A stretch of 59,851 bases of DNA from Halochromatium salexigens (GTDB taxonomy: Bacteria > Pseudomonadota > Gammaproteobacteria > Chromatiales > Chromatiaceae), in contig NZ_NHSF01000073.1 in assembly GCF_016653295.1 (NCBI RefSeq), positions 1-59,851 of the forward strand. Direction: 5' to 3'. Both the position numbers and the translations under genes were made by a program. Below the pieces are notes generated by a model, which searched no databases, was not told the origin of the DNA, and saw only the letters and a list, made by a program, of their open reading frames with translations. Positions 19,868 to 30,449 of this stretch are shown here, in pieces; the stretch's first letter is position 1, and each line of letters begins with the position of its first letter.

Positions 19868-20077
19868 ATGATCACAGGTATCGTCAAATGGTTTAACAAT
19901 GCCAAGGGCTATGGCTTTGTCAAGCCTGATGGTCGCGACGAGGATGTCTTCGTGCATTTCTCGTCGATCGATATGGACGGCTACAAGACCTTGAAAGAGG
20001 GGCAGAAGGTGCAGTTCGAGATCTCGCAGGGGCCGAAGGGGCTGCATGCGGCGACGGTCCAGCGTGCGATGCAGTAG
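19868..20077 (+). CDS. cspD: Cold-shock domain protein (CspD-like)
   Basis: A 69-aa single OB-fold nucleic-acid-binding protein. '[15 protein letters not shown]' contains RNP1 (KGYGFV) and 'DVFVHFSSI' contains RNP2. GGAG lies ~9 bases before the ATG. Position next to clpS-clpA is that of cspD in E. coli, which is why I use the symbol; by sequence alone it could be another Csp paralogue. Confidence 0.85.
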   Translation: MITGIVKWFNNAKGYGFVKPDGRDEDVFVHFSSIDMDGYKTLKEGQKVQFEISQGPKGLHAATVQRAMQ

Positions 20078-20086
20078 ACGCGCGTG

Positions 20087-20121
20087 CGGTCCCGGCGAGC
20101 GCCTCTGGCCGGCCGGGACCG
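20087..20121. terminator. Hairpin between convergent csp and icd genes
   Basis: Perfect 10-bp inverted repeat CGGTCCCGGC (20087-20096) / GCCGGGACCG (20112-20121) with a 15-base loop. There is no T-run on either side, so it is an imperfect terminator candidate or an mRNA-end stabilising hairpin shared by both genes. Confidence 0.4.
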
Positions 20122-20136
20122 TGGGGCAAACCCGGC

Positions 20137-21402
20137 TCAGCCCATGTTGGCGATGACCGCATCGCCGAATGCCGAGCAGCTGAGCTTGGTGGCGCCCTCC
20201 ATCAGACGCTCGAGATCGTAGGTCACGGTCTTGGCCGCGATGGAGCCCTCGATCCCACTGACCACCAAATCCGCGGCCTCGGTCCAGCCGAGGTGGCGCA
20301 GCAGCATCTCGCCCGAGAGCAGCAGGGAGCTGGGGTTGACCTGATCCTTGCCGGCGTACTTGGGCGCCGTGCCGTGGGTGGCCTCGAACATGGCCACGCT
20401 GTCGGAGAGATTGGCGCCGGGCGCCATGCCGATCCCGCCGACCTGGGCGGCGAGGGCATCGGAGATGTAGTCGCCGTTGAGGTTGAGGGTGGCGATGACG
20501 TCGTAGTCCTTCGGGCGCAGCAGGATCTGCTGCAGGAAGGCGTCGGCGATCACATCCTTGACGATGATCTCCTTGCCGGTCTTCGGGTTCTTGAACGCAC
20601 ACCAGGGGCCGCCGTCGAGCAGTTCGGCGCCGAATTCCTCGCGCGCCAGCGCATAGCCCCAGTCCTTGAAGGCGCCCTCGGTGAACTTCATGATATTGCC
20701 CTTGTGCACCAGGGTCACCGAGTCGCGCTCGTTGTCGATCGCGTACTGGATGGCCTTGCGCACCAGGCGCTGGGTGCCTTCGCTCGAGACCGGCTTGATG
20801 CCGATGCCGGAGCTGTCGGGGAAGCGGATCTTGGTCACGCCCATCTCGCCGCGCAAAAAGGCGATGAGCTGCTCGGCCTGCGGCGAGCCGGCCTGCCACT
20901 CGATGCCGGCATAGATGTCTTCCGAGTTCTCGCGGAAGATCACCATGTCGGTCTCTTCGGGCTTTTTCAGCGGGCTCGGCGTGCCCTGGAAATAGCGCAC
21001 CGGGCGCAGGCAGACATAGAGATCGAGGCGCTGGCGCAGGGCGACGTTGAGCGAGCGGATACCGCCGCTGACCGGGGTGGTCAGCGGGCCCTTGATCGAG
21101 ACCACGTAGTCGCGCACCGCTTCGAGCGTCTCATCGGGCAGCCAGACATCGTCGCCGTAGACGCGGGTGGCCTTCTCGCCGGCATAGATCTCCATCCAGG
21201 CGATCTGGCGCTGGCCGCCGTAGGCTTTGTCGACGGCCGCGTCCAGCACCTTCATCATCACCGGGCTGATGTCGACGCCGATGCCGTCGCCCTCGATGTA
21301 GGGGATGATGGGATGGTCCGGGACGACGAGACTGTGGTCGGGGTTGACGCGAATCGGCTCGCCGCTTGCTGGAATCTGGATCTGTTCGAAGGCCATGGCC
21401 AT
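20137..21402 (-). CDS. icd: NADP-dependent isocitrate dehydrogenase
   Basis: A 421-aa TCA-cycle enzyme converting isocitrate to 2-oxoglutarate and CO2 with NADPH formation. It matches the E. coli-type enzyme closely: '[20 protein letters not shown]', '[17 protein letters not shown]' (the serine is the IDH-kinase phosphorylation position in E. coli), '[18 protein letters not shown]', '[18 protein letters not shown]'. The ATG at 21402 has AGGAG 7 bases upstream. 2-Oxoglutarate is also the nitrogen-status signal read by NifL/NifA and the carbon partner for homocitrate synthase elsewhere in the window. Confidence 0.97.
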   Translation of the reverse strand: MAMAFEQIQIPASGEPIRVNPDHSLVVPDHPIIPYIEGDGIGVDISPVMMKVLDAAVDKAYGGQRQIAWMEIYAGEKATRVYGDDVWLPDETLEAVRDYVVSIKGPLTTPVSGGIRSLNVALRQRLDLYVCLRPVRYFQGTPSPLKKPEETDMVIFRENSEDIYAGIEWQAGSPQAEQLIAFLRGEMGVTKIRFPDSSGIGIKPVSSEGTQRLVRKAIQYAIDNERDSVTLVHKGNIMKFTEGAFKDWGYALAREEFGAELLDGGPWCAFKNPKTGKEIIVKDVIADAFLQQILLRPKDYDVIATLNLNGDYISDALAAQVGGIGMAPGANLSDSVAMFEATHGTAPKYAGKDQVNPSSLLLSGEMLLRHLGWTEAADLVVSGIEGSIAAKTVTYDLERLMEGATKLSCSAFGDAVIANMG

Positions 21403-21467
21403 GATGCTCCTGTTGATCGAATGACCGGGATATTACCATTGCCGATGTTTTGAAAGTGAGGCCAATC

Positions 21468-22310
21468 ATGATGACGAGGATGATGCGGGAGGACGCGCGC
21501 AACGGCGGCACGAGAAGAGCGCCGAGCCTGCTGGCGCGGGTGGGTGTCGTGCTCGTCCTGTCGGTTGCGTTGCTGTCATGTGCAACGGCGCCGGAAACCG
21601 GTCGGCGGCAGCTGCTGTTGGTGAGCCCGAACGAAGAAACCGGGCTGGGCGTACAGGCCTTCCAGCAGATCAAGCAGCAGCAACCGGTGGTGACGCGGGG
21701 TCGGGATGTGGCGATGCTGCAACGGGTCGGCGATCGCATCAGCAAAGTGGTGTCGTTACCGAATGCGCGCTGGGAGTTCGTGTTGTTCAAGGAGGATGCG
21801 CCGAATGCCTTTGCACTGCCAGGCGGTAAGGTCGGGGTGAATACGGGCATTTTGCCGATCACTCAGGATGAGGCGGGGCTGGCGACGGTGATCGGGCATG
21901 AGATCGCGCACGCGGTCGCACGCCATGGAGCAGAGCGGATGTCGCACGGGATGTTGGTCGAGTTGGGCGGTGCTGGACTCTCGGCGGCCTTGGGTTCGGA
22001 GCCCGGAGCGAATCGCGACCTGATCATGCAGGCCTACGGCGTGGGCTCCCAGCTCGGGGTGATGTTGCCCTATTCACGCACCCAGGAGCTGGAGGCCGAT
22101 GAGCTGGGGTTGTTGTACATGGCGCGCGCAGGCTATGACCCACGCGCGGCGATCGGGTTTTGGCAGCGGTTCGTGGCCTACAACGCCCAGCGCGGTGGCG
22201 CGCCGCCGGAGTTCTTGAGTACGCATCCCTTGGATCAGCGGCGCATTGCCGAGCTGGAGCGCTCGCTGCCGCAGGCAGTGGCGGAGTATGAGCGGGCTCG
22301 GGCGCGTTGA
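21468..22310 (+). CDS. M48 family metalloprotease, lipoprotein (LoiP/YggG-like)
   Basis: A 280-aa zinc protease anchored as a lipoprotein: N-terminal basic stretch, hydrophobic 'VGVVLVLSVALLSCATAP' with a lipobox cysteine. Zinc motif HEIAH in 'ATVIGHEIAHAVARHGAER' and the downstream glutamate in 'RTQELEADELGLLYMARAGYD'. GAGG precedes the ATG at 21468; a TTG at 21450 is upstream in frame. Family members degrade misfolded envelope proteins. Confidence 0.9.
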   Translation: MMTRMMREDARNGGTRRAPSLLARVGVVLVLSVALLSCATAPETGRRQLLLVSPNEETGLGVQAFQQIKQQQPVVTRGRDVAMLQRVGDRISKVVSLPNARWEFVLFKEDAPNAFALPGGKVGVNTGILPITQDEAGLATVIGHEIAHAVARHGAERMSHGMLVELGGAGLSAALGSEPGANRDLIMQAYGVGSQLGVMLPYSRTQELEADELGLLYMARAGYDPRAAIGFWQRFVAYNAQRGGAPPEFLSTHPLDQRRIAELERSLPQAVAEYERARAR

Positions 22311-22368
22311 TCGCCTGGGGCCTTGGTGCCGCGATTCGGATTGCAAACAGCTTCTTGAGGAATGAGTC

Positions 22369-23649
22369 ATGCGTTGGCTGGCGTTGCCCCTGGTGCCCCT
22401 GGTGCTAATAATCGTCTTGGCGGGGCTGGCTTACGGGCTCTGGCCGCGTGAGTCGGCGTCTCGCAGTGAGGGATTCGATGCCTCGGCCCTGGCGGCCGCG
22501 CTGGCCGAGATGGACAAGGGAGCTGGTGCTGGTGCCGATGGCGAGGAAGCTGAGCCTGGCGAGACACTGACACTGGAATTTCCCCGCGATCACGGTGCGC
22601 ATCCGGGTGCGCCGGCAGAGCTATGGGAGCTGACGGCGGTGCTGCGCGATGCGCAGGAGCAGCCGGTCGCGGTGCGTTTGTCGCTGGCGAGGCTCAAGCT
22701 GGCAGCAGCGGCTGATGGGCGGGCATCAGCCTTCGCGGCCGATGCGCTGTTGGCTGGAGAATGGGTGGTCGTGGCCGGCGAGGACGCTATGGCGCTGCCG
22801 GGGCTACCGGTCCGCGCCCAGCGGCTGAGTCGCACAGCGCTGGGGCTTGCGGGTGCGGGCGCGGATGAGGCCGGCGGCGAGCGCGTCTGGATCGAACGCT
22901 GGGCGCTGTCACGCACGGCCGAGGGTGGACTCGCGTTGCATGCCGAGGCCGACGGGATTGCGCTGGAGCTATCACTGTCATCGCTCAAGCCGCCTGTGGT
23001 GTTGAACCGGGAAACGCTGGCGGGTGCGCCGGAGCAGGGCACATCGGCGGTCCAGTTCTACAGCCAATCGCGCTTGGCGGCCTCGGGCACGCTACGAGCG
23101 AAAGGGCGCGAGCAGGCGCTGCAGGGTGTGGCCTGGCTCGATCATGGCTGGGACGCCTTGGCCGAAGCGCTGGCGGGTGGGCGCGGGCAGTTGGTTGCGA
23201 ATCGGTTTCAGTTACAGCTCAACGATGGCTCGGAGCTGGCGTGCCTCCATCTTCGCCGGCGCGGCGGTGGTGGCACGCCGATCCCAAGCTGTGTCTTGAT
23301 CGGCACCGATGGCGAGACGCAGGTGTTACGGCGTCGGGAGCTGACGTTGGCGCCGACCGAGGCCGGTTGGGTCACCGAAGGCGGGGTTGAATATCCGCTG
23401 GGCTGGCGGCTACTGATCCCCGCGCACGGGCTGGAGCTGGAGGTCGAGCCCCTGTTTGGCGCGGCATCTGGCGGCATTGCGTCTGGCGGCGCTGCAGCGC
23501 GGGCGCTGTCTTCGGCCTCGATCGCGGAGGCGAGCTGGGCGTGGCGGGGAGCGGTGCGCGTGAGCGGTCGGCGCGAGTCGGAGGCGATCAGCGGCAGTGG
23601 TCAGATGGACCTCAACGGCTATGGAGACGGCTCACCGCGTGGAACCTAA
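22369..23649 (+). CDS. Lipocalin-like CrtC/AttH-fold protein
   Basis: A 426-aa protein with an N-terminal membrane anchor (residues ~2-24). The body follows the CrtC/AttH ('hydroxyneurosporene synthase'-related lipocalin) plan: 'LEFPRDHGAHPGAPAELWEL', 'YSQSRLAASGTLRAKG', 'GVAWLDHGWD', 'QLQLNDGSELACLHLRR'. The family's common W-W-Y near the N-terminal motif is replaced by ELWEL, so it is a divergent member. Most such proteins are encoded with ABC exporters, which are absent here. Substrate unknown; carotenoid hydratase activity should not be assumed. Confidence 0.7.
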   Translation: MRWLALPLVPLVLIIVLAGLAYGLWPRESASRSEGFDASALAAALAEMDKGAGAGADGEEAEPGETLTLEFPRDHGAHPGAPAELWELTAVLRDAQEQPVAVRLSLARLKLAAAADGRASAFAADALLAGEWVVVAGEDAMALPGLPVRAQRLSRTALGLAGAGADEAGGERVWIERWALSRTAEGGLALHAEADGIALELSLSSLKPPVVLNRETLAGAPEQGTSAVQFYSQSRLAASGTLRAKGREQALQGVAWLDHGWDALAEALAGGRGQLVANRFQLQLNDGSELACLHLRRRGGGGTPIPSCVLIGTDGETQVLRRRELTLAPTEAGWVTEGGVEYPLGWRLLIPAHGLELEVEPLFGAASGGIASGGAAARALSSASIAEASWAWRGAVRVSGRRESEAISGSGQMDLNGYGDGSPRGT

Positions 23650-23716
23650 CTCCGCCTGGAACCTGATTGGGCATCGACGGTCAGTGTCGTACATTCGCAG
23701 TGTTGAGGAGGGCCTG

Positions 23717-25150
23717 GTGTTTAGGAATCTGTTCATGGGATCTCGGCGTCGACGCATCGTCTGCAGCCTGTCGCTCATCTCGATCACGGGCTTGGTCGCG
23801 TGCGACGGTGCTCAGCCGGTCGACGTCACCAAGGCCGAGCCGGGGCCGATCCCAGCGTCGCCGCAGCGCTCGGGTGATGCCCAGGCGGGTTACGATGCCT
23901 TGGTCAATCGCGCGGTGGTGACCTGCGGTTTACCCTATGACGCCTATGCCGCGAGTCGCGGCGCGCCGGCGCCCGAGTACGCGCTGGCAGGCCGACGCGG
24001 TCGCAATGCCGAGCTGCCCTATGCGCTCACCGCGTTCACCGCCGAGAGCGGTGTCGAGCTGGTGACGAGCAATTGCCTGGGCTGCCACGCGGCGCCGCTG
24101 AATGGCGAGTTGGTGATCGGCCTCGGTAACGAATTCCTCGACTTCACCGCTGACCCGGTGATGGCGGTCGAAGGCGCTGGCGCCTATGTCGAGGGTGAGG
24201 CCGAGGTGGCCGAATGGCAGCGCTGGGCCGATCGGCTCGGCGCCATCGCGCCCTGGTCGATGACCGACACCATCGGTGCCAATCCCGCGCAGGCGATCAC
24301 CTTGGCCTTGATGGCGCACCGCGATCCAGACACCCTGGCCTGGTCCGACGAGCCGCACGTGCCCTTGCCCTCGACCGAGGTCTTGCCCGCGAGCGTGCCG
24401 CCTTGGTGGAACGTCGGCAAGAAGCACGCGATGTTCTATAACGGCGAAGGGCGCGGGGATCATGTCGGTTACATGATGCTGGCCTCGACGACCTGTACCG
24501 ATTCGGTCGCCGAGGCGCGCGAGATCGATGCCTGGTTCCAGGATGTGCGCGCCTATTTGGCCACCCTGGAGGCGCCGGCCTATCCCTATCCGGTCGATAC
24601 CGAACTCGCGGCCCAGGGGGAGCGCCTGTTCAAAGCCGAGTGTACGGAGTGCCACGGTCGCTACGGTGAGCATGAGCGCTATCCCAATGAGCTGGTGGCG
24701 CTCGATGAGGTCGGTACCGATCCGGCGATGGCCGAGGCGGCCTATCAGCATGCGGATCGCTTCGCGCGCTGGTTCAACGCGTCCTTTTATGGGCGCAACG
24801 CCGATGCGCAGCCGGGGCTCGGTTATGTGGCGCCACCGCTGGATGGCATCTGGGCCACGGCGCCTTATCTGCACAATGGCTCGGTGCCGAGCCTGGCCGC
24901 GTTGCTCGAGAGCAGCGAGCGACCCAGGTACTGGCGGTTCGAGAGCGCACACCCCGACTATGACCAAGATGCCCTGGGCTGGCGCTATCAGCGCCTCGAA
25001 CAAGGGCGCGAGCCGTTCGCCAGCCTGGAGGAGCAGAAGTGGGTCTACGATACGACCCGCCGGGGGTACGGCAATCAGGGCCATGACTTCGGCGACCTGC
25101 TCGATGATGACGAACGTCGCGCGCTGCTCGAGTATCTCAAGACGCTCTGA
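23717..25150 (+). CDS. Di-haem c-type cytochrome lipoprotein (peroxidase-like)
   Basis: A 477-aa periplasmic protein. GTG at 23717 is preceded by GAGGAG at 23705-23710; upstream frame overlaps the previous gene and is not conserved. Lipobox LVAC with C29. Two haem sites: C120-LG-C123-H124 and C309-TE-C312-H313. 'YVAPPLDGIWATAPYLHNGSVPSL' near the C-terminus is the pattern of cytochrome c peroxidase/MauG-like and related 'PYLHNGSV' cytochromes. Probable electron-transfer or oxidase role in the periplasm; specific reaction not deducible. Confidence 0.85.
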   Translation: MFRNLFMGSRRRRIVCSLSLISITGLVACDGAQPVDVTKAEPGPIPASPQRSGDAQAGYDALVNRAVVTCGLPYDAYAASRGAPAPEYALAGRRGRNAELPYALTAFTAESGVELVTSNCLGCHAAPLNGELVIGLGNEFLDFTADPVMAVEGAGAYVEGEAEVAEWQRWADRLGAIAPWSMTDTIGANPAQAITLALMAHRDPDTLAWSDEPHVPLPSTEVLPASVPPWWNVGKKHAMFYNGEGRGDHVGYMMLASTTCTDSVAEAREIDAWFQDVRAYLATLEAPAYPYPVDTELAAQGERLFKAECTECHGRYGEHERYPNELVALDEVGTDPAMAEAAYQHADRFARWFNASFYGRNADAQPGLGYVAPPLDGIWATAPYLHNGSVPSLAALLESSERPRYWRFESAHPDYDQDALGWRYQRLEQGREPFASLEEQKWVYDTTRRGYGNQGHDFGDLLDDDERRALLEYLKTL

Positions 25151-25198
25151 GCGCGAGGTCTGTCACTGGCGTGATCGCGCGACGGGATCAAAAACCGC

Positions 25199-25227
25199 TT
25201 GCACTCGCCCGCATTCGTGTCTATAGT
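25199..25227 (+). promoter_or_regulatory. Sigma-70 promoter of tRNA-fMet
   Basis: TTGCAC (25199-25204), 17-base spacer, TATAGT (25222-25227), placing the transcript start a few bases before the tRNA. A run GGCGG follows the -10. Confidence 0.7.
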
Positions 25228-25239
25228 AGGCGGCTCAGT

Positions 25240-25316
25240 TGCGGGGTGGAGCAGTCAGGCAGCTCGTCGGGCTCATAACCCGAAGGTCGCAGGTTCAAAT
25301 CCTGCCCCCGCTACCA
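25240..25316 (+). tRNA. Initiator tRNA-fMet (CAT)
   Basis: A 77-base cloverleaf with encoded CCA (25314-25316). Anticodon CAT at 25274-25276 is flanked by the three G-C pairs (GGG 25269-25271 / CCC 25279-25281) diagnostic of initiator tRNA. T-arm GCAGG-TTCAAAT-CCTGC. The acceptor stem has a 1:72 mismatch as required for formylation, but it is T-T here rather than the C-A of E. coli. Confidence 0.96.
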
Positions 25317-25383
25317 CTCATTTCTCCCTGTGCCGCAAACGCCAGGGCCTGACTGGCGTCATCGATCCCCACGCATATACAAG

Positions 25384-25420
25384 ACGGCGAGGCGCAATAC
25401 AATGCGCCTCGCCGTTTTTT
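25384..25420 (+). terminator. Rho-independent terminator after tRNA-fMet
   Basis: 13-bp perfect stem ACGGCGAGGCGCA / TGCGCCTCGCCGT with a 6-base loop and six T residues. It ends against the 3' end of the convergent cytochrome gene. Confidence 0.92.
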
Positions 25421-25730
25421 ATTGGTTGTTGGCTTGCTGGTGTAGAGTCTCAACCGAAGCGACCATGTACTCGACCGCAGCCTTGATTTGTTGATCGGTC
25501 AGGCGCTCATTACCGCCGCGTGGTGGCATTTTGTACTTCCCATCCTCACCCTTGATACCGTGGAGCGGACTCTTAAACAGGGTTGGCACGCCTTTGGCGA
25601 TCCGCGGCTCCCAGTTTGGGTAATCAGTCACTGCTGGCGCGTCTGCAACGCCCATGAGATGGCAGGCGCGGCAGGTGCCCATCCAAATTGAGCGTCCCTC
25701 GGCCAGCACTAGATCGGTAAATCTCGGCAT
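25419..25730 (-). CDS. Small mono-haem cytochrome c, signal part apparently frameshifted
   Basis: A 103-aa cytochrome c5-like domain from ATG 25730: haem motif CRACH, axial-Met region 'KYKMPPRGGNERLTDQQIKAAVEYM'. A c-type cytochrome needs export, yet this start gives no signal peptide. In the same frame upstream there is a lipoprotein-like end, 'LVVLAGGGLLQGCNPGPSE', but no start codon before a TGA; the plausible starts ATG 25846 or 25834 (MKDIMTIVN) are in another frame. A one-base change around 25810-25825 would join them into a ~140-aa lipoprotein cytochrome. Either the gene is damaged or there is a sequencing slip. Confidence 0.7.
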   Translation of the reverse strand: MPRFTDLVLAEGRSIWMGTCRACHLMGVADAPAVTDYPNWEPRIAKGVPTLFKSPLHGIKGEDGKYKMPPRGGNERLTDQQIKAAVEYMVASVETLHQQANNQ

Positions 25731-26032
25731 CTCGAAACCGGCGGCTGGCTCGGACGGACCGGGATTACATCCCTGTAAGAGGCCGCCGCCGGCAAGGACA
25801 ACAAGGCCAAGCGCGCTGGGTTGACAATGGTCATGATGTCTTTCATGTCAGGAGCAAATCAATAGCTCAAGCTAGCATGCCACATGCGGACCGATCCCGG
25901 ATGAGCAAGCGGATTTTAGTGCTGAGCTGATTGCAGCGACGATGGTCTCGAGTGACCGTCGTTTTTCCAGTCTGTGTGCCGCTCCACGATCGAGCCCTTC
26001 AGAACGCTCCCAGCCTGACCTGGAGATCTCCG

Positions 26033-27316
26033 ATGTCGATCCCTTCTCGCCGCCCCGATGACGGCGCACCCTTACGACGATTCCTGTTAGTCCTCGGGCT
26101 GACGATGGGCCTTGTCGCTTGCGGCGCCGAACTTGGTTTCGACACCGAGACACCGAGTGAGTCGGCTGCCGAAGCGGCCGATGATTCGCCGATGGAGCAT
26201 GCGGCGAAGCACCTGGATCCGAAATATGTCTGCCCGATGCATCCGCAGATCATCCGTGATGAGGAAGGCACCTGCCCGATCTGCGGCATGGATCTGGTCG
26301 AGAAGCTGATGGACCCGATGACCGGCAAGTATCCAGAGGTGGCTTTGACATCGGCGGTGGTGCAGACGCTCGGGGTGCGTACCGCGCCGGTCGAACGTGG
26401 CACGCTCTGGAAGTACATCAAGACGGTGGGTCGCATCGCCTATGACGAGACGCGGCTTGCGCATGTGCATCCGCGTGCACCGGGCTGGATCGAGTCGCTG
26501 AGCTTGCGCGCCGAGGGTGAGCCGGTGCAGGCGGGGCAGGAACTCGCCGAACTCTATGCGCCAGCGATCCTGAACGCGCAGGTGGATTTCTTGCTGGCGC
26601 AGGATCGCAATGCGGCCGATCGGCGTCGGGTCAGTGCGGACAAGGCGCGCAATATCTTGCGGTTGCTCGATGTGCCGGATGATGTGATCACGGCGATCCA
26701 GCGCGATGGCGAGGCGCGCAACCGGGTGCCGATCCGCGCACCGATCGATGGCATCGTCACCCAGATGGTCGCGCGTGACGGGATGTATGTGACCGAGGCG
26801 AGCGAGATGTTCACCATCGCCGATCTGAGCCAGGTCTGGGTGATGGTCGATATCTATGAGTCCCAGATCGATTGGCTGAGCGAGGGGCTGTCCGCCGAGA
26901 TGCGAGTGCCGGCGCGCCCGGGGCGGACCTGGGAGGGCGAGGTCGATTATCTCTATCCGGAGCTGGACCCGGTGTCGCGGACGCTGCAGGTGCGGCTGGT
27001 GTTCGAGAATCCGGATCGGGTGCTGAAGCCGAATATGTTCGCCGATGTGGTGATCTATGGCGGGCCGAAGCGCGAGGTGCTGAAGATTCCGGCCGAGGCG
27101 CTGATCGTCACCGGGGAGCGGGAGTCGGTGGTGACGGTGCTCGGGGATGGGCGCTTCCAGCCGGTCGATGTGGTCACCGGGATGCAGCGTGGCGATGAGG
27201 TCGAGATTCTGTCTGGGCTCGATGAGGACGATGAGATCGTCGTCTCTGGGCAATTCTTGATCGATTCGGAGTCGAATCTGCAGGCGAGCTTTCAGCGGAT
27301 GTCGGGTGCGCAGTGA
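26033..27316 (+). CDS. RND efflux periplasmic adaptor, CusB-like
   Basis: A 427-aa membrane-fusion protein linking an inner-membrane RND pump to an outer-membrane channel for heavy-metal export. ATG 26033 has GGAG upstream and starts a lipoprotein signal ([12 protein letters not shown]). A heavy-metal-binding domain follows: '[20 protein letters not shown]' with paired Cys/Met/His. Then lipoyl/barrel-sandwich and beta-barrel domains ('[19 protein letters not shown]', '[14 protein letters not shown]', '[17 protein letters not shown]'). Overlaps cusA by 4 bases. No CusC-like outer membrane factor is adjacent. Confidence 0.9.
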   Translation: MSIPSRRPDDGAPLRRFLLVLGLTMGLVACGAELGFDTETPSESAAEAADDSPMEHAAKHLDPKYVCPMHPQIIRDEEGTCPICGMDLVEKLMDPMTGKYPEVALTSAVVQTLGVRTAPVERGTLWKYIKTVGRIAYDETRLAHVHPRAPGWIESLSLRAEGEPVQAGQELAELYAPAILNAQVDFLLAQDRNAADRRRVSADKARNILRLLDVPDDVITAIQRDGEARNRVPIRAPIDGIVTQMVARDGMYVTEASEMFTIADLSQVWVMVDIYESQIDWLSEGLSAEMRVPARPGRTWEGEVDYLYPELDPVSRTLQVRLVFENPDRVLKPNMFADVVIYGGPKREVLKIPAEALIVTGERESVVTVLGDGRFQPVDVVTGMQRGDEVEILSGLDEDDEIVVSGQFLIDSESNLQASFQRMSGAQ

Positions 27317-30300
27317 TGAAAGGCGTCATCCTGTGGTCGATTCGCAATCGCTTCTTGGTGCTGATCGCGGCGGTGATGCTGACCGGGTGGGGCATCCTGG
27401 CGGTGAAGCAGACGCCGCTGGATGCCATCCCGGATCTGTCCGATGTGCAGGTGATCATCAAGACCCGCTTCCCGGGGCAGGCGCCGCGGGTGGTCGAGGA
27501 GCAGGTGACCTATCCGATCACGACGACGATGCTCTCGGTGCCGGGTGCGAAGGTGGTGCGCGGCTTCAGCTTCTTCGGCGATTCGTTCGTCTATGTGATC
27601 TTTGAGGATGGGACGGATCTGTATTGGGCGCGGGCGCGGGTGCTGGAGTATCTGAATCAGGCGGCGGCAGAACTGCCGGACGGGGTGGAGCCGCGTATCG
27701 GGCCGGATGCGACTGGGGTTGGCTGGGTCTACAGCTATGCGTTGGTGGATCGCACCGGGCAGCATGATCTGGCGGAGCTGACCAGCCTGCAGAACTGGTT
27801 CCTGAAGTTCGAGCTGCAGTCGGTGCCGGGTGTCTCGGAGGTGGCGACGGTCGGCGGCATGGTGCGCCAGTACCAGATCGTCGTCGATCCTTCGAGGCTG
27901 CGTGCCTATGGCATCCCGCTGCAGCGGGTGATGGAGGCCGTGCAGGGTGCCAATCGCGAGGTCGGTGGCTCGGTACTGGAGCTGGCCGAGGCCGAATATA
28001 TGGTGCGCACGCGCGGTTATCTGACCTCGCTCGAGGATATCGAGCTGATCGCGGTCGATAGCACCGAGGATGGTACGCCGGTGCTGCTGCGCGATATCGC
28101 GCGAGTGCAGATTGGCCCGGAGATGCGTCGAGTGGTGGCGGATCTGGACGGCGAGGGCGAGATCACCGGTGGCATCATCGTGATGCGCTCGGGCGAGAAC
28201 GCGTTGGCGACGATCGAGGCGGTGAAGGCGCGGCTGGACGAGCTGAGCGCGGGGCTGCCCGAGGGGGTCGAGATCGTCGAGACCTATGATCGCTCGGAGC
28301 TGATCCTGGCCGCGGTCGACAATCTGCAGACCAAGCTGATCGAGGAGTTGATCGTCGTCGCGTTGGTCTGCGTGGCCTTCCTGCTGCACCTGCGCTCGTC
28401 GCTGGTGGTGATCATCAGCCTGCCGCTTGGCATCCTGGTGGCCTTCATCATCATGCAAGCGCAGGGCATCAACGCCAACATCATGTCGCTCGGCGGCATC
28501 GCGATCGCGATCGGGGCGATGGTGGACGCGGCGATCGTGATGATCGAGAACGCGCACAAGCATCTGGAGCGCTACGAGACCGAGCATGGCCAGCGTCCGC
28601 GTGGTGAGCAACATTGGCAGGTGATCGGCGAGGCGGCGGGCGAGGTCGGCCCGGCGCTGTTCTTCTCGCTGCTGATCATCACGCTGAGCTTCCTGCCGGT
28701 GTTTACGCTGCAGGCGCAGGAGGGGCGCTTGTTTGCGCCGCTGGCCTTTACCAAGACCTATGCGATGGCGGCGGCAGCAGGGTTGGCGGTGACTCTGGTG
28801 CCGGTGCTGATGGGGTATCTGGTGCGCGGGCGGATTCCGAACGAGACGCGCAATCCGCTCAACCGGGTGCTGATTTGGCTGTATCGGCCGCTGCTGCGTG
28901 CGGTGCTGCGCTGGCCGCGCTCGACCATCCTGGTGGCCTTGCTGGTGTTGGTCAGCACCCTGATTCCGCTGTCGCGGCTTGGCTCCGAGTTCATGCCGGA
29001 TCTCTACGAAGGCGATCTGATGTACATGCCGACGACGCTGCCGGGGCTGTCGATCGGTAAGGCGCAGGAGCTGTTGCAGCAGACCGATCGGCTGATCGCG
29101 ACCCTGCCCGAGGTCGAGCGGGTGTTCGGCAAGATCGGCCGCGCCGACACCGCCACCGACCCGGCGCCGCTGACCATGATCGAGACCTTGATCCAGCTCA
29201 AGCCAGAATCCGAGTGGCGCGAGGGGATGACCGTCGACAAGTTGATCGAGGAGCTGGATGCGACCGTCGATCTGCCGGGCCTGACCAATGCCTGGGTGAT
29301 GCCGATCAAGACCCGCATCGACATGCTCGCAACCGGCATCAAGACGCCGGTTGGGGTCAAGATCGCCGGGCCGGATCTAGCCGAGATCGAGCGCATCGGG
29401 CAGGCGGTGGAGCGCGCGGTGCTGCAGGTGGAGGGCACCAGCTCGGCGTTCTCAGAGCGGGTCGCCGGTGGTCGCTATGTCGAGATTCGGCCTGATCGGC
29501 TGGCGGCAGCGCGGGTTGGGCTCAACGTCAGCGACATCAATCGTGTCGTCGCAGCGGCGATTGGCGGCGTGAACCTGACCCAGACCGTCGAGGGCTTGGA
29601 GCGCTACCCGGTCAATCTGCGCTTCCCGCGCGAGCAGCGCGACAGCGTGCAGGAATTGCGCGAGCTACCGATCGTCACCCCAACCGGCGCGCAGATTCCG
29701 CTGGCACAGGTCGCCGAGGTGGTGATCACCGACGGCGCGCCGATGCTCAAGAGCGAGAACGGGCGCCTCAACGGCTGGACCTTCGTCGATATTCGCGGGC
29801 GCGATCTCGGCAGTTGGATCGAGGAGGCCAAGCAGGTGGTGAGCGCGGAGGTCGAGCTGCCGCCTGGCTATTCGCTGGCTTGGGCCGGTCAGTACGAGTA
29901 CATGGAGCGCGCTCGCGAGCGGCTGAATCAGGTGGTACCGGTAACCTTGGCGATCATCTTCCTGCTGCTCTATCTCGCTTTCCGCAGCGGCGGAGAGGCG
30001 CTGTTGGTGATGTTGTCGCTGCCGTTCTCATTGGTCGGTGGCTTCTGGCTGATCTACCTGCTCGGCTATAACCTCTCGGTGGCGGTTGCGGTGGGTTTCA
30101 TCGCGCTGGCCGGCGTTGCCGCCGAGTTCGGCGTGGTGATGTTGGTGTATCTCGACAATGCGCTGAAGCAATGGCGCAAAGAAGGCCGGCTGACCAGCGT
30201 CGATGAGCTCAAGGGCGCGATCGAGGAGGGTGCGGTGCTGCGCATCCGGCCCAAGGCGATGACGGTGGCGACCATCTTCGCGGGTCTGCTGCCGATCATG

Positions 30301-30444
30301 CTGATTGGGGGCATCGGCTCGGAGGTGATGCGCCGCATTGCCGCGCCGATGGTCGGCGGTATGATCACCGCGCCGCTGCTGAGCCTGTTTGTGATCCCGG
30401 CGATCTATCTGTTGTGGCGGCAGCGGGGGCTTCGTAAGGGCTAG
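27313..30444 (+). CDS. Heavy-metal RND efflux pump, CusA-like
   Basis: A 1043-aa inner-membrane proton-driven transporter of the HME-RND family (Cu/Ag- or Co/Zn/Cd-type). Typical opening '[20 protein letters not shown]' and '[18 protein letters not shown]'; 12 transmembrane segments in two sets; '[20 protein letters not shown]' with conserved Asp in the proton path; '[20 protein letters not shown]' near the end. Methionine-rich '[18 protein letters not shown]' favours the CusA (Cu/Ag) side, but metal specificity is inferred. Part of its 3' region is duplicated at 31511-31807. Confidence 0.93.
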   Translation: MMKGVILWSIRNRFLVLIAAVMLTGWGILAVKQTPLDAIPDLSDVQVIIKTRFPGQAPRVVEEQVTYPITTTMLSVPGAKVVRGFSFFGDSFVYVIFEDGTDLYWARARVLEYLNQAAAELPDGVEPRIGPDATGVGWVYSYALVDRTGQHDLAELTSLQNWFLKFELQSVPGVSEVATVGGMVRQYQIVVDPSRLRAYGIPLQRVMEAVQGANREVGGSVLELAEAEYMVRTRGYLTSLEDIELIAVDSTEDGTPVLLRDIARVQIGPEMRRVVADLDGEGEITGGIIVMRSGENALATIEAVKARLDELSAGLPEGVEIVETYDRSELILAAVDNLQTKLIEELIVVALVCVAFLLHLRSSLVVIISLPLGILVAFIIMQAQGINANIMSLGGIAIAIGAMVDAAIVMIENAHKHLERYETEHGQRPRGEQHWQVIGEAAGEVGPALFFSLLIITLSFLPVFTLQAQEGRLFAPLAFTKTYAMAAAAGLAVTLVPVLMGYLVRGRIPNETRNPLNRVLIWLYRPLLRAVLRWPRSTILVALLVLVSTLIPLSRLGSEFMPDLYEGDLMYMPTTLPGLSIGKAQELLQQTDRLIATLPEVERVFGKIGRADTATDPAPLTMIETLIQLKPESEWREGMTVDKLIEELDATVDLPGLTNAWVMPIKTRIDMLATGIKTPVGVKIAGPDLAEIERIGQAVERAVLQVEGTSSAFSERVAGGRYVEIRPDRLAAARVGLNVSDINRVVAAAIGGVNLTQTVEGLERYPVNLRFPREQRDSVQELRELPIVTPTGAQIPLAQVAEVVITDGAPMLKSENGRLNGWTFVDIRGRDLGSWIEEAKQVVSAEVELPPGYSLAWAGQYEYMERARERLNQVVPVTLAIIFLLLYLAFRSGGEALLVMLSLPFSLVGGFWLIYLLGYNLSVAVAVGFIALAGVAAEFGVVMLVYLDNALKQWRKEGRLTSVDELKGAIEEGAVLRIRPKAMTVATIFAGLLPIMLIGGIGSEVMRRIAAPMVGGMITAPLLSLFVIPAIYLLWRQRGLRKG

Positions 30445-30449
30445 AGGAA

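Noticed and set aside
22369-23649. Carotenoid 1,2-hydratase CrtC
   Set aside because: Only the general lipocalin-like fold motifs match; no crt genes nearby and the signature is divergent.
25384-25420. Integration site (att) at the tRNA-fMet 3' end for the metal/TA patch
   Set aside because: I found no repeat of the tRNA 3' end downstream in the window and no integrase gene.
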